Assembly: GCA_020446665.1 (NCBI GenBank)
Contig: JAGREF010000035.1
Span: forward strand, 1 to 5,418
From: Sphingomonadaceae bacterium
Lineage (GTDB): Bacteria; Pseudomonadota; Alphaproteobacteria; Sphingomonadales; Sphingomonadaceae
Reading direction: 5' to 3'
Length of the DNA: 5,418 bases
The position numbers and the translations under genes were made by a program. Position 1 is the first letter of the stretch, and each line of letters opens with the position of its first letter. Below the pieces are notes generated by a model that was not told the origin of the DNA, did no database searches, and saw nothing but the letters and a program-made list of their open reading frames with translations. This document shows positions 1 through 4,986 of the stretch, one piece after another.

Positions 1-316
1 GGAGCGCGCCCGGCCCGAACTGATGACCGCCAAGCGCAAGAAGCGCGTCGCGGCTGGCTCCGGCACCGAGGTGCAGGACGTCAACAAGCTGCTCAAGATG
101 CATCAGGAAATGGGCCGCGCGATGAAGCAGATCAAGAAGATGGGCGGGCTCAAGGGCCTCGGCGCGCTGTTCGGCAAGGGCGGCATGGGCGCTGCCATGC
201 CCGGACTTGGCGGCGGTGCTGGCGGTATGGGCGGCGGCGGGATGGGCGGTCTGCCCGGTCTCGGCGGCGGGGCGATCCCGCCGGAGCTTCAGGATTTGAT
301 GAACAAGAAGAAGTGA
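1..316 (+). CDS. ffh: Signal recognition particle protein Ffh, C-terminal part of the M domain (5' end outside window)
   Basis: Ffh is the GTPase that binds 4.5S RNA and signal sequences of nascent membrane proteins and brings the ribosome to the FtsY receptor at the inner membrane. Only the last 104 codons are present; the first complete codon begins at base 2, and the stop is TGA at 314-316. The stretch RKKRVAAGSG is the conserved RNA-binding region of the M domain, followed by the helix VQDVNKLLKMHQEM and a Met/Lys-rich helix (MKQIKKMGG) typical of the methionine-rich groove. The protein ends in a low-complexity Gly/Met tail (about residues 50-90 of the visible part) and a basic NKKK end, as is usual in alphaproteobacterial Ffh. 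The ATG at base 23 is internal. rpsP follows 33 bases downstream, a common neighbour. Confidence 0.95.
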   Translation, partial: ERARPELMTAKRKKRVAAGSGTEVQDVNKLLKMHQEMGRAMKQIKKMGGLKGLGALFGKGGMGAAMPGLGGGAGGMGGGGMGGLPGLGGGAIPPELQDLMNKKK

Positions 317-333
317 TTTCAGAAATTTCGTTT

Positions 334-340
334 GGAAAGG
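334..340 (+). promoter_or_regulatory. Ribosome binding site of rpsP
   Basis: GGAAAGG lies 9 bases before the ATG at 350. It is a strong Shine-Dalgarno match and fixes the rpsP start. I see no convincing promoter or terminator in the 33 bases between ffh and rpsP, so the two may be co-transcribed. Confidence 0.7.
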
Positions 341-349
341 TAGAATAAA

Positions 350-826
350 ATGGCAGTTGCAATTCGTCTGTCGCGCGGTGGCGCGAAGAAGCGTCCTTAT
401 TACCGCATCGTCGTGTCGGACACGCGCAGCCCGCGTGACGGCAAATATCTGGAGCAGATCGGCACCTATAATCCGATGCTGCCCAAGGATTCCGGCGAGC
501 GCGTGAAGCTGAACGAAGACCGCGCCCGCCACTGGCTGAGCGTTGGCGCGCAGCCGACTGACCGCGTGCACCGTTTCCTCGATGCTGCCGGCATCCTCGA
601 ACGCGCTGCCCGCAACAACCCGAAGAAGGGTGAGCCGGGTGAAGCGGCCAAGGCTCGTGCGGAAGAAAAGGCTGAAAAGGCCGCTGAAGCTGCCGAAGCT
701 GCCAAGGCTGCAGAAGAAGCTGCCAACGCTCCGGCTGAAGAAGCCGTGGTGGAAGAAGCTGCCGCAGAAGAAGCTCCCGCTGAGGAAGCTCCCGCTGAGG
801 AAGCACCTGAAGAAAAGGCTGAGTAA
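350..826 (+). CDS. rpsP: 30S ribosomal protein S16 with extended Ala/Glu tail
   Basis: S16 is a structural protein of the small ribosomal subunit that helps assemble the 5' domain of 16S rRNA. The first 80 or so residues are canonical: the start [18 protein letters not shown], then [22 protein letters not shown], and [16 protein letters not shown]. The product is 158 residues, about twice the size of enterobacterial S16. The extra part (from about residue 100) is an Ala/Glu/Lys-rich extension likely to be helical or disordered; it ends in three near-perfect five-residue EAPAE-type repeats (residues 141-155). Long acidic tails on S16 are common in alphaproteobacteria, so this is not a fusion to a second enzyme. 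The start is supported by GGAAAGG at 334-340. rimM begins 8 bases after the stop, consistent with one operon. Confidence 0.97.
   Translation: MAVAIRLSRGGAKKRPYYRIVVSDTRSPRDGKYLEQIGTYNPMLPKDSGERVKLNEDRARHWLSVGAQPTDRVHRFLDAAGILERAARNNPKKGEPGEAAKARAEEKAEKAAEAAEAAKAAEEAANAPAEEAVVEEAAAEEAPAEEAPAEEAPEEKAE
770..814 (+). repeat. Three tandem 15-base units in the rpsP tail
   Basis: The unit GAAGCTCCCGCTGAG occurs at 770-784 and is repeated exactly at 785-799; a diverged third copy, GAAGCACCTGAAGAA, is at 800-814. All are in frame and encode [15 protein letters not shown]. The two identical copies suggest recent in-frame duplication, so tail length may vary among relatives. Confidence 0.85.
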
Positions 827-834
827 TCAGCTCT

Positions 835-1350
835 ATGCAAGACAAACCCGTCACCCTCGCGGCCATTACCGGTGCGCATGGCGTGGCGGGTGAAGTCCGG
901 CTGAAATTGTTTGGCGAAGGCGTGGAGGCTCTCAAGGGTCACCGCGCCTTCGGCATTTGTGGCCGCGAGGGCCAGCTGACACTCAAGAAAGTGCGCGATG
1001 ATGGCAAGGGCGGGGCGATTGCCCGCTTTGCTGAGATCGCAGATCGCGGCGCTGCGGAAAAGATGCGCGGCACTGCGCTGACAGTCCCGCGCTCCAGCCT
1101 ACCGCCGCTGGCAGAGGGTGAATATTACCACGCCGATCTGATCGGGCTTTCCGCTGTATCGGACAATGGCGAGGCATTGGGCACTGTCATTGCGGTCGAA
1201 AATTTCGGCGCGCAGGACATTGTTGAGATCGAGCGCCCCGGCGTGGACGGGAAGCGTGGCAAGCGTTTCATGGTGCCGATGAATCCCGATGCCGTGCTGG
1301 AATGGGATGCAGAAAAGCTGGTCGTCGCGCAGGATTTCTGCGACATCTGA
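835..1350 (+). CDS. rimM: 16S rRNA processing / 30S maturation factor RimM
   Basis: RimM binds S19 and the 16S rRNA 3' domain and assists late maturation of the 30S subunit in the cytoplasm. The product is 171 residues, normal for the family. The N-terminal beta-barrel opens with VTLAAITGAHGVAGEVRLKLF, matching the RimM signature of a short strand followed by GAHGxxGEVR. The C-terminal PRC-barrel part is seen from about residue 95 on (GEYYHADLIGL, GTVIAVENFGAQDIVEI) and ends with the conserved FMVPM segment and a VLEWD/LVV close. The ATG at 835 is 8 bases after the rpsP stop, with no strong Shine-Dalgarno sequence, so translational coupling to rpsP is likely. In most proteobacteria trmD would come next; here it is displaced by about 4 kb. 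Confidence 0.95.
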   Translation: MQDKPVTLAAITGAHGVAGEVRLKLFGEGVEALKGHRAFGICGREGQLTLKKVRDDGKGGAIARFAEIADRGAAEKMRGTALTVPRSSLPPLAEGEYYHADLIGLSAVSDNGEALGTVIAVENFGAQDIVEIERPGVDGKRGKRFMVPMNPDAVLEWDAEKLVVAQDFCDI

Positions 1351-1353
1351 TCC

Positions 1354-1701
1354 ATGGGCATTGTGTTTATCTCGCTTTTCGGGCTGCTGGTCTTCGCGGC
1401 GATTGTTGGTGGGCTGGCCATTGGCGCGGTGGTCGCGCTGGAAGCTCTGGCACCCGGAAAAGGCTGGAAACTGCGCGCGATCTGGGCGGCTCTGTTCGGC
1501 GGGTATGTGCCAGCGCTCGTGCCTCTGGGGGCGCTGATCGCGGAGGAAGGGCTCTCCAGAGAAGGAACCATCGCGATCCTCTCGCTGCTGGTCGGTGGGC
1601 TGATCTTTGCGGTCCTGCTGGGCTTCCCCGCCGCCTATTTCTTCGCCCGCGGCAGAGAGGCAAAGCGCAACCCCGCCAGCCCTGCGGACACGTTCGAATA
1701 G
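1354..1701 (+). CDS. Small three-helix membrane protein of unknown function
   Basis: I do not recognise this 115-residue protein. It has three hydrophobic segments: about residues 3-28 (starting FISLFGLLVFAA), 39-62 and 72-97. A basic stretch (RGREAKRN) follows the last one, so by the positive-inside rule the C-terminus is probably cytoplasmic. There is no cleavable signal peptide and no catalytic motif. The ATG is only 3 bases after the rimM stop, and the next gene begins 7 bases after this stop, so it sits in a read-through operon. No strong Shine-Dalgarno sequence is visible, which again points to coupling with rimM. It could be a partner of the two downstream membrane proteins or an unrelated passenger; the sequence does not decide. 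Confidence 0.8.
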   Translation: MGIVFISLFGLLVFAAIVGGLAIGAVVALEALAPGKGWKLRAIWAALFGGYVPALVPLGALIAEEGLSREGTIAILSLLVGGLIFAVLLGFPAAYFFARGREAKRNPASPADTFE

Positions 1702-1708
1702 GTCCGCG

Positions 1709-2269
1709 ATGGCTGGGCAGGCTGGTGATGATCCCCGTTGGCTGGCGCTGGCCAGCTATTCCATCGGCCCGGAAGATGCGCCCCTGTCCTTTGGTCAGCG
1801 GCTGGCCCGCGAAAATCGCTGGAGCGCTGACTATTCCGAGCGGGTCATCGGCGAGTACAAGCGATTCTGCTATCTCGCGCTTGCCGCCGGGCATGAAGTC
1901 ACCCCGTCCGATGCGGTGGATCAGGCCTGGCATCTCCACCTGACCTATACCCGCGATTATTGGGAGCGATTTTGCCCCGATGTGCTGGGCGCGCCGCTGC
2001 ATCACGGCCCCACCAGAGGCACGGCGGAAGATCGCACACGCTTCTACGATCAATATGCGGGCACGCTGAAAGCCTATGAGGACATATTTGGCGAGCCGCC
2101 GCCAGCCGATATCTGGCCTTCGGCCCGCCGCCGCTTCAACGTCGATCCGCGCGGGGTACGGGTGAATCCTGCCGATGTCACAATTTTGCCAGTAAAGCTG
2201 AAATATGCCATCGCCCTCTTCGCGGCGGCGGGATTGGCGGCTGTGCTGTTATGGGGAGTGACAGGCTGA
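1709..2269 (+). CDS. GRDP-like (glycine-rich domain-containing, DUF1399-type) protein with C-terminal membrane anchor
   Basis: The 186-residue protein resembles bacterial members of the GRDP-like family (Pfam DUF1399), whose biochemical role is not established. Visible features: an N-terminal soluble region with YKRFCYLALAAG (residues 50-61); a core PSDAVDQAWHLHL (66-78) running into YTRDYWERFCP (80-90); then HHGPT (98-102); then the segment from TL at 119 through FGEPP and ADIWP (to 137). The Trp-His-x-His and His-His-Gly-Pro clusters are the likely functional residues and could bind metal (inference). Residues 163-183 form one hydrophobic helix near the C-terminus, so this is probably a tail-anchored protein with a cytoplasmic domain. 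The ATG at 1709 is preferred over the open frame's earlier start at 1607, because residues before 1709 are low-complexity, overlap the upstream gene and match no family feature. The stop overlaps the next ATG by one base. Confidence 0.75.
   Translation: MAGQAGDDPRWLALASYSIGPEDAPLSFGQRLARENRWSADYSERVIGEYKRFCYLALAAGHEVTPSDAVDQAWHLHLTYTRDYWERFCPDVLGAPLHHGPTRGTAEDRTRFYDQYAGTLKAYEDIFGEPPPADIWPSARRRFNVDPRGVRVNPADVTILPVKLKYAIALFAAAGLAAVLLWGVTG
2253..2258 (+). promoter_or_regulatory. Ribosome binding site deciding the start of the TIGR04222-like gene
   Basis: GGGGAG lies within the end of the upstream gene, 10 bases before the ATG at 2269. It supports that start over the in-frame ATG at 2251, which lies before it. 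The ATG at 2275 is also possible but would leave a 16-base spacer. Confidence 0.55.
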
Positions 2270-3099
2270 TGGGCATGAATCCGTTTGACTGGACCGGTGG
2301 TCCCTTTCTGATGCTCTATGGCGGTCTGCTGGTGGGTGCGATTGTGGCAGGTTTCGCCATTCCTGCATGGCTGCGGCCTGAGGGCAATTCGCGCCGGATT
2401 GATGATCCGGAAGAGCTGGCTATGTTGACGGGCGGCAAGAGGCGCCATGCCGAGACGGTTGGCGCTTCGCTGCTGGCGCGCGGCGGGCTGGAAATGTCCG
2501 ACAGACGCCGCATGGCCCCCGGCAGATCGCAAATCGCAAAAACCAGCGCCGAACGCGCCGTATCCAATCTGGTTGCCCCGATTTCCTTTGCTGATATCGG
2601 CAAGGCGGTGGCGCTTGATGCAGAGGCGATCGAGCAGCGGCTGATTGATCGCGGGCAAATGTTTGACAGCGGAACCGCCTGGCAAATGCGGATATTCCAG
2701 ACGCTGCCCTATGTGGCCCTGATCGTGTTTGGTTACATGAAGCTTGAGATCGGTCTGGAACGCGGCAAACCGGTGGGTTTCCTGACTGTGCTGCTGGTGC
2801 TGACTGCGGTGTTGGCCCTGTGGCGCTTCTTTGCTGTTGATCGCCGGACAAAGGGCGGGATCGAAGCAGTGAAACATGCGCAGGGCAAATCTGACCGATT
2901 GCGCCGTGCACCTACCGGCGATGAAACCGGGCAAGCGGTTGCTCTTTATGGGACAGCCGTGCTGGCCGGCACACCGCTCGCCGCCTTCCACACAATGCGC
3001 AGCAGCAATAGCGGTGATGGCGGTGGTTGCAGCAGCGATGGCGGCGGCGATGGCGGAGGAGGCTGCGGCGGCGGCGGTTGTGGCGGCTGCGGGGGGTAA
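2269..3099 (+). CDS. TIGR04222-like membrane protein with Gly/Cys-rich C-terminal tail
   Basis: The 276-residue protein has the layout of TIGR04222-domain membrane proteins, whose function is unknown. It starts MGMNPFDWTGGPFL and has a first helix at about residues 13-34. Next is a cytoplasmic part with the family-like motif AMLTGGKRRHAETV followed by SLLARGGL (about 51-74). Two further helices lie at about 143-159 and 169-189. The last 32 residues (245-276) are nearly all Ser, Asp, Gly and Cys, with cysteines at 254, 266, 271 and 274, ending GCGG. The start shares one base with the preceding stop (TGATG), so the gene is translationally coupled to the GRDP-like gene, and the pair probably works together. 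No catalytic residues are evident. Family assignment rests on motif and architecture, not a search. Confidence 0.75.
   Translation: MGMNPFDWTGGPFLMLYGGLLVGAIVAGFAIPAWLRPEGNSRRIDDPEELAMLTGGKRRHAETVGASLLARGGLEMSDRRRMAPGRSQIAKTSAERAVSNLVAPISFADIGKAVALDAEAIEQRLIDRGQMFDSGTAWQMRIFQTLPYVALIVFGYMKLEIGLERGKPVGFLTVLLVLTAVLALWRFFAVDRRTKGGIEAVKHAQGKSDRLRRAPTGDETGQAVALYGTAVLAGTPLAAFHTMRSSNSGDGGGCSSDGGGDGGGGCGGGGCGGCGG
3001..3096 (+). repeat. Low-complexity GGC/TGC-rich tract encoding the Gly/Cys tail
   Basis: This stretch is dominated by GGC, GGT and TGC codons and closes with six G bases (3091-3096) directly before the TAA stop. It is slippage-prone DNA. Losing one G would bypass the stop and extend the protein about 23 residues in the frame that ends at 3169. 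Confidence 0.7.
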
Positions 3100-3199
3100 T
3101 ATCTTCGGTTTACGCGGCGCCAATGCCACAGGCGCGATCAAACTTTATTGTGACAAAATGACGCTTTAGACTGCCCCGTGCTTGACTAAACAAGCGATA

Positions 3200-3246
3200 C
3201 TGCAATTCTCTGCCCCGGACGGCACATTTGCCGCTCGAGATTGCAG
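3200..3246. repeat. Nested inverted repeat upstream of the secreted-protein gene
   Basis: CTGCAAT (3200-3206) pairs with ATTGCAG (3240-3246). After one bulged T (3207) CTC (3208-3210) pairs with GAG (3237-3239), giving a ten-pair outer stem. Inside it CGGCA (3220-3224) pairs with TGCCG (3229-3233) around the loop CATT. The structure ends 6 bases before the G7 run that serves as ribosome binding site. It could be an RNA leader structure, an operator or, less likely, a terminator, because no T run follows. Confidence 0.5.
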
Positions 3247-3252
3247 AATAGC

Positions 3253-3259
3253 GGGGGGG
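3253..3259 (+). promoter_or_regulatory. G7 run acting as ribosome binding site for the GTG start at 3265
   Basis: Seven G bases stand 5 bases before the GTG at 3265. G-rich runs pair acceptably with the anti-Shine-Dalgarno sequence, and no comparable element precedes the alternative TTG at 3241. Because it is a homopolymer, its length could alter spacing and translation. Confidence 0.45.
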
Positions 3260-3264
3260 TTATT

Positions 3265-4227
3265 GTGTCATTACGTTCATTTCTATCGGGCTGGGCGGCT
3301 GCTTTTGTCTTTGTCCTGACTGGCTTCACCACTGCACATGCTCAGACATCGGGCTTAAGCAATTCCTATCTGGCCGGAACCTGGAAAGATGATCGGTCCT
3401 GCCGGGGCGCTGACGCGATGAGCTTCGACGCATTTGGCAATGCGGTGCTGCAGGGAACGGCGCTGAATTATTCGGTCACCGGTGTGGATCAGATTACGCT
3501 GATCGGGTCTGGCGGTTCAACTGTGATCCGCAGCCAGCGCGTTGATCAGGATACGATGCTGCTCGATTACGGCGGTTCGCGCAGCCCGCTTTATCGCTGC
3601 ACCGCCGCTGCCAGCGCGCCGACCACGGCGGTGCCAAGTTTTACACCGACACCTGCCTTTGTCGTTGGCACCTGGACGGATAGCAACAATTGCGCTGACA
3701 CATTCACTTTTGTGGGCAATGGCGACATGCTCAATAATCGTGGCCTCAAGGTCGGCCAGTGGCTGCTCAGCGGCAACCGGCTGACCCTTGCGCTGACCAG
3801 TGGCACGATTGCTTATGATCTGACAGCTACCGATGCGAACAGTATGACCGGCAGCGAAGTCGTTGCATCCGGCTTCGGCAAAGCCAGCTTCATGAAGCGG
3901 TGCGGTGGCGGAGGTGGCGCCGCCTATGTCGCCCCTGCGCCCGGCTACTCGCCCGGATATGCCTTGCCGGCGCTCAGCAGCGCCTTCCTCGTCGGCAAGT
4001 GGAAGGATAACGGCCTGTGTCTTGGCAAGACCGATGTAGAGTTTACGCCGACATCGCAGGTCAGCTTCAAGCGCACGGCTTTCGTGAACTATGCTGTGAC
4101 CGGCCCGAACATGATTACCATGTCGGGGCCGGGTGGCAGCCTGAATGTGACCATCACCATTCTTGAACCTGGCAAGATTGGGATCACTGACGGTTCGGGC
4201 TCGTGGAGCGAAGTCTGGCGCTGCTGA
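3265..4227 (+). CDS. Secreted protein with three tandem Cys-paired domains, unknown function
   Basis: With the GTG start at 3265 the product is 320 residues. Residues 1-27 are a clear Sec signal peptide: MSLRS, a hydrophobic core (WAAAFVFVLTGF), then AHA before Q, a signal peptidase I site. The mature part consists of three related segments at about 34-112, 131-213 and 240-320. Each opens with a hydrophobic residue pair and G-T/K-W-K/T-D, has a Cys about 12 residues in, and ends on a Cys (pairs 46/112, 143/213, 252/320). Domains 1 and 3 also share NYxVTG followed by an ITxxGxGGS pattern. Thr/Pro-rich and Gly/Pro/Tyr-rich linkers separate them. The protein is likely periplasmic or extracellular, with one disulfide per domain (inference). 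The pattern suggests small beta-barrel domains, loosely lipocalin-like, but I recognise no family. A TTG at 3241 in the same frame is an alternative start. Confidence 0.75.
   Translation: MSLRSFLSGWAAAFVFVLTGFTTAHAQTSGLSNSYLAGTWKDDRSCRGADAMSFDAFGNAVLQGTALNYSVTGVDQITLIGSGGSTVIRSQRVDQDTMLLDYGGSRSPLYRCTAAASAPTTAVPSFTPTPAFVVGTWTDSNNCADTFTFVGNGDMLNNRGLKVGQWLLSGNRLTLALTSGTIAYDLTATDANSMTGSEVVASGFGKASFMKRCGGGGGAAYVAPAPGYSPGYALPALSSAFLVGKWKDNGLCLGKTDVEFTPTSQVSFKRTAFVNYAVTGPNMITMSGPGGSLNVTITILEPGKIGITDGSGSWSEVWRC
3364..4224 (+). repeat. Three divergent tandem domain copies within the secreted protein
   Basis: Copies lie at 3364-3600, 3655-3903 and 3982-4224. They are related at protein level (SYLAGTWKD, AFVVGTWTD and AFLVGKWKD at their starts; RC, RC and RC at their ends) but not obviously at base level, so the duplication is old. 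Cysteine spacing is 66, 70 and 68 residues. Confidence 0.75.
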
Positions 4228-4240
4228 TCCTGCTTAGGCC

Positions 4241-4262
4241 GTGCGGCATCGCTTTGCCGCAC
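4241..4262. terminator. Stem-loop after the secreted-protein gene, possible terminator
   Basis: GTGCGGCA (4241-4248) pairs perfectly with TGCCGCAC (4255-4262) around a six-base loop. It begins 14 bases after the stop at 4227. The GC-rich 8-base stem suits a terminator, but only a weak T-containing stretch (CGTACGTCCTT) follows, so termination may be partial or the element may only protect the 3' end of the message. Confidence 0.45.
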
Positions 4263-4271
4263 CGTACGTCC

Positions 4272-4300
4272 TTGCTGGGTCTGATAAGGTGATGTATATA
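4272..4300 (+). promoter_or_regulatory. Candidate vapBC promoter
   Basis: TTGCTG (4272-4277) and TATATA (4295-4300) are separated by exactly 17 bases. The -35 is weak (3 of 6 matches) and the -10 moderate (4 of 6). The -10 lies inside the palindromic operator, as expected for an autorepressed toxin-antitoxin promoter. Confidence 0.5.
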
Positions 4301-4313
4301 CATGGCGTATATA
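4292..4313. promoter_or_regulatory. Palindromic operator for VapB/VapBC autoregulation
   Basis: ATGTATATACAT (4292-4303) is a perfect 12-base palindrome. It overlaps a second inverted repeat, TATATAC (4295-4301) and GTATATA (4307-4313) with a 5-base spacer. AT-rich palindromes of this kind upstream of vapBC bind the VapB dimer or the VapBC complex in characterised systems; here that binding is inferred from position and symmetry. Confidence 0.65.
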
Positions 4314-4314
4314 T

Positions 4315-4318
4315 GGAG
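4315..4318 (+). promoter_or_regulatory. Ribosome binding site of vapB
   Basis: GGAG stands 6 bases before the ATG at 4325 and decides that start over in-frame upstream ATG codons (for example 4313), which lie within or before the operator. Confidence 0.7.
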
Positions 4319-4324
4319 CCCGCA

Positions 4325-4591
4325 ATGAGCAAGGAATACACGGCCAAGAGCTTCAAGTCCGGCAATTCGGTGGCGATCCGCTTGCCGAAGGAACTGGGTG
4401 TTGAGGCTGGTCAGGAATTTGTGCTGATCCCCCATGCGGATCGTCAGATCACCGCCATTCCGGCAGACAAACGCAAAGAGCATTTCCTCCAGCTCGCCGG
4501 GGCCATGTCCCCCGGTTGGATGAAAGAGGGGCGGCTGGAAAGTGAGGTTGAAGTCCGCAGCGGGAGCGATCCGCTCGACGATGCGGCCTGA
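4325..4591 (+). CDS. vapB: VapB-type antitoxin (AbrB/MazE fold)
   Basis: The 88-residue protein is the antitoxin of a type II pair. It neutralises VapC by direct binding and, with VapC, represses its own promoter. Residues 4-46 are an AbrB/SpoVT swapped-hairpin DNA-binding domain, with the typical AKSFKSGNSVAIRLPKELGV followed by GQEFVLI. Residues 50-88 form the toxin-binding tail, with Trp 65 (PGWMKEG) and an acidic end (PLDDAA) as in many VapB proteins. The start at 4325 is supported by GGAG at 4315-4318 and by the domain beginning immediately after it. vapC starts 2 bases after the stop. The subtype, and whether to call it VapB or MazE-like, rests on the PIN toxin partner. Confidence 0.88.
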   Translation: MSKEYTAKSFKSGNSVAIRLPKELGVEAGQEFVLIPHADRQITAIPADKRKEHFLQLAGAMSPGWMKEGRLESEVEVRSGSDPLDDAA

Positions 4592-4593
4592 TC

Positions 4594-4986
4594 ATGTATT
4601 TGCTTGATACCAACGCATGCCTCGATTTCCTGCTCCTGCGCAGCCCAATTCTGGTTAAGCGGTTAGCGGAGGTTTTCCAATCATGCAGCGTCTCAACCAT
4701 CACCGTTGCGGAACTGCGGGTGGGGAACCGAACATCTGCCGATCCCGTAGAGGATGACCGCAAGCTTGATCTGTTCTTGTCGGCGTTGGACGTTGAGCCG
4801 TTCGATGCAGCAGCGGCGGAGCGTTATGGCCGGATGATGCGTGACCTTTCGCTCAAGCGGACCAGCTTTGATCGTCTGATTGCTGCTCATGCGCTTACAT
4901 TGGGACTGGTGCTTGTAACCAGCAATACGAGCGACTTCGCCGATGTGCCGGGGTTGAAGGTTGAGAACTGGGCTGCGAAATACTGA
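4594..4986 (+). CDS. vapC: VapC-type PIN-domain ribonuclease toxin
   Basis: The 130-residue protein is a PIN-domain endoribonuclease. Characterised VapC toxins cleave tRNA or the sarcin-ricin loop in a magnesium-dependent way; the target here cannot be read from sequence. The acidic site looks intact: Asp 5 in YLLDTNACLDF, Glu 40 in TVAELRVG, Asp 93 in FDRLIAAHA, and Asn 111/Asp 114 in VTSNTSDF. The C-terminal VPGLKVENW is the usual family end. Length is normal, with no frameshift. The ATG lies 2 bases after the vapB stop without a strong ribosome binding site, so translation is probably coupled to keep toxin below antitoxin. The stop shares one base with the next gene's ATG. Confidence 0.92.
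   Translation: MYLLDTNACLDFLLLRSPILVKRLAEVFQSCSVSTITVAELRVGNRTSADPVEDDRKLDLFLSALDVEPFDAAAAERYGRMMRDLSLKRTSFDRLIAAHALTLGLVLVTSNTSDFADVPGLKVENWAAKY

Larger units (their letters stand above)
3100..3264 (+). other. Intergenic region before the secreted-protein gene
   Basis: These 165 bases are the longest non-coding stretch in the window. They hold a good -35-like hexamer, TTGACT (3182-3187), but no clear -10 at 16-18 bases: the best is AATTCT at 3204, 3 of 6 matches. They also hold a nested inverted repeat (3200-3246) and a G7 run (3253-3259) next to the start of the next gene. GCGCC (3117-3121) and GGCGC (3131-3135) could form a weak hairpin after the preceding stop, but it lacks a T run. A promoter here is likely from context but is not pinned down. 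Confidence 0.4.

Noticed and set aside
543..893. Plus-strand frame inside rpsP rich in Lys/Leu/Arg
   Set aside because: It is the shifted reading of the repetitive S16 tail and runs into rimM; there is no independent start signal.
150..942. Two open frames on the minus strand opposite rpsP and the ffh end (150-935 and 466-942)
   Set aside because: Their translations are low-complexity mirrors of the Ala/Glu tail and Gly-rich tail on the other strand; rpsP and ffh are certain.
1607..1708. Upstream extension of the GRDP-like gene to an ATG at 1607
   Set aside because: The added residues are Ser/Pro/Arg-rich, overlap the end of the upstream membrane protein in another frame, and match no family feature; 1709 fits the spacing.
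2074..3141. Long open frame of 355 codons on the minus strand
   Set aside because: It is antisense to two better-supported plus-strand genes. Its opening is an Ala/Thr homopolymer-like translation of the GGC tract, and it shows no family motif.
3117..3150. Possible terminator after the Gly/Cys-tailed gene (GCGCC and GGCGC with downstream T-rich bases)
   Set aside because: There are only five pairs with a nine-base loop, and the T residues are interrupted and too far away; too weak to call.
3241..3264. TTG start at 3241 for the secreted protein
   Set aside because: There is no ribosome binding site before it, and it lengthens the signal peptide n-region without need. GTG at 3265 has the G7 run at the right distance and gives a standard signal peptide. 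TTG cannot be fully excluded.
4241..4324. Upstream extension of vapB to 4241
   Set aside because: The extension runs through the stem-loop, promoter and operator; GGAG at 4315 fixes the start at 4325.
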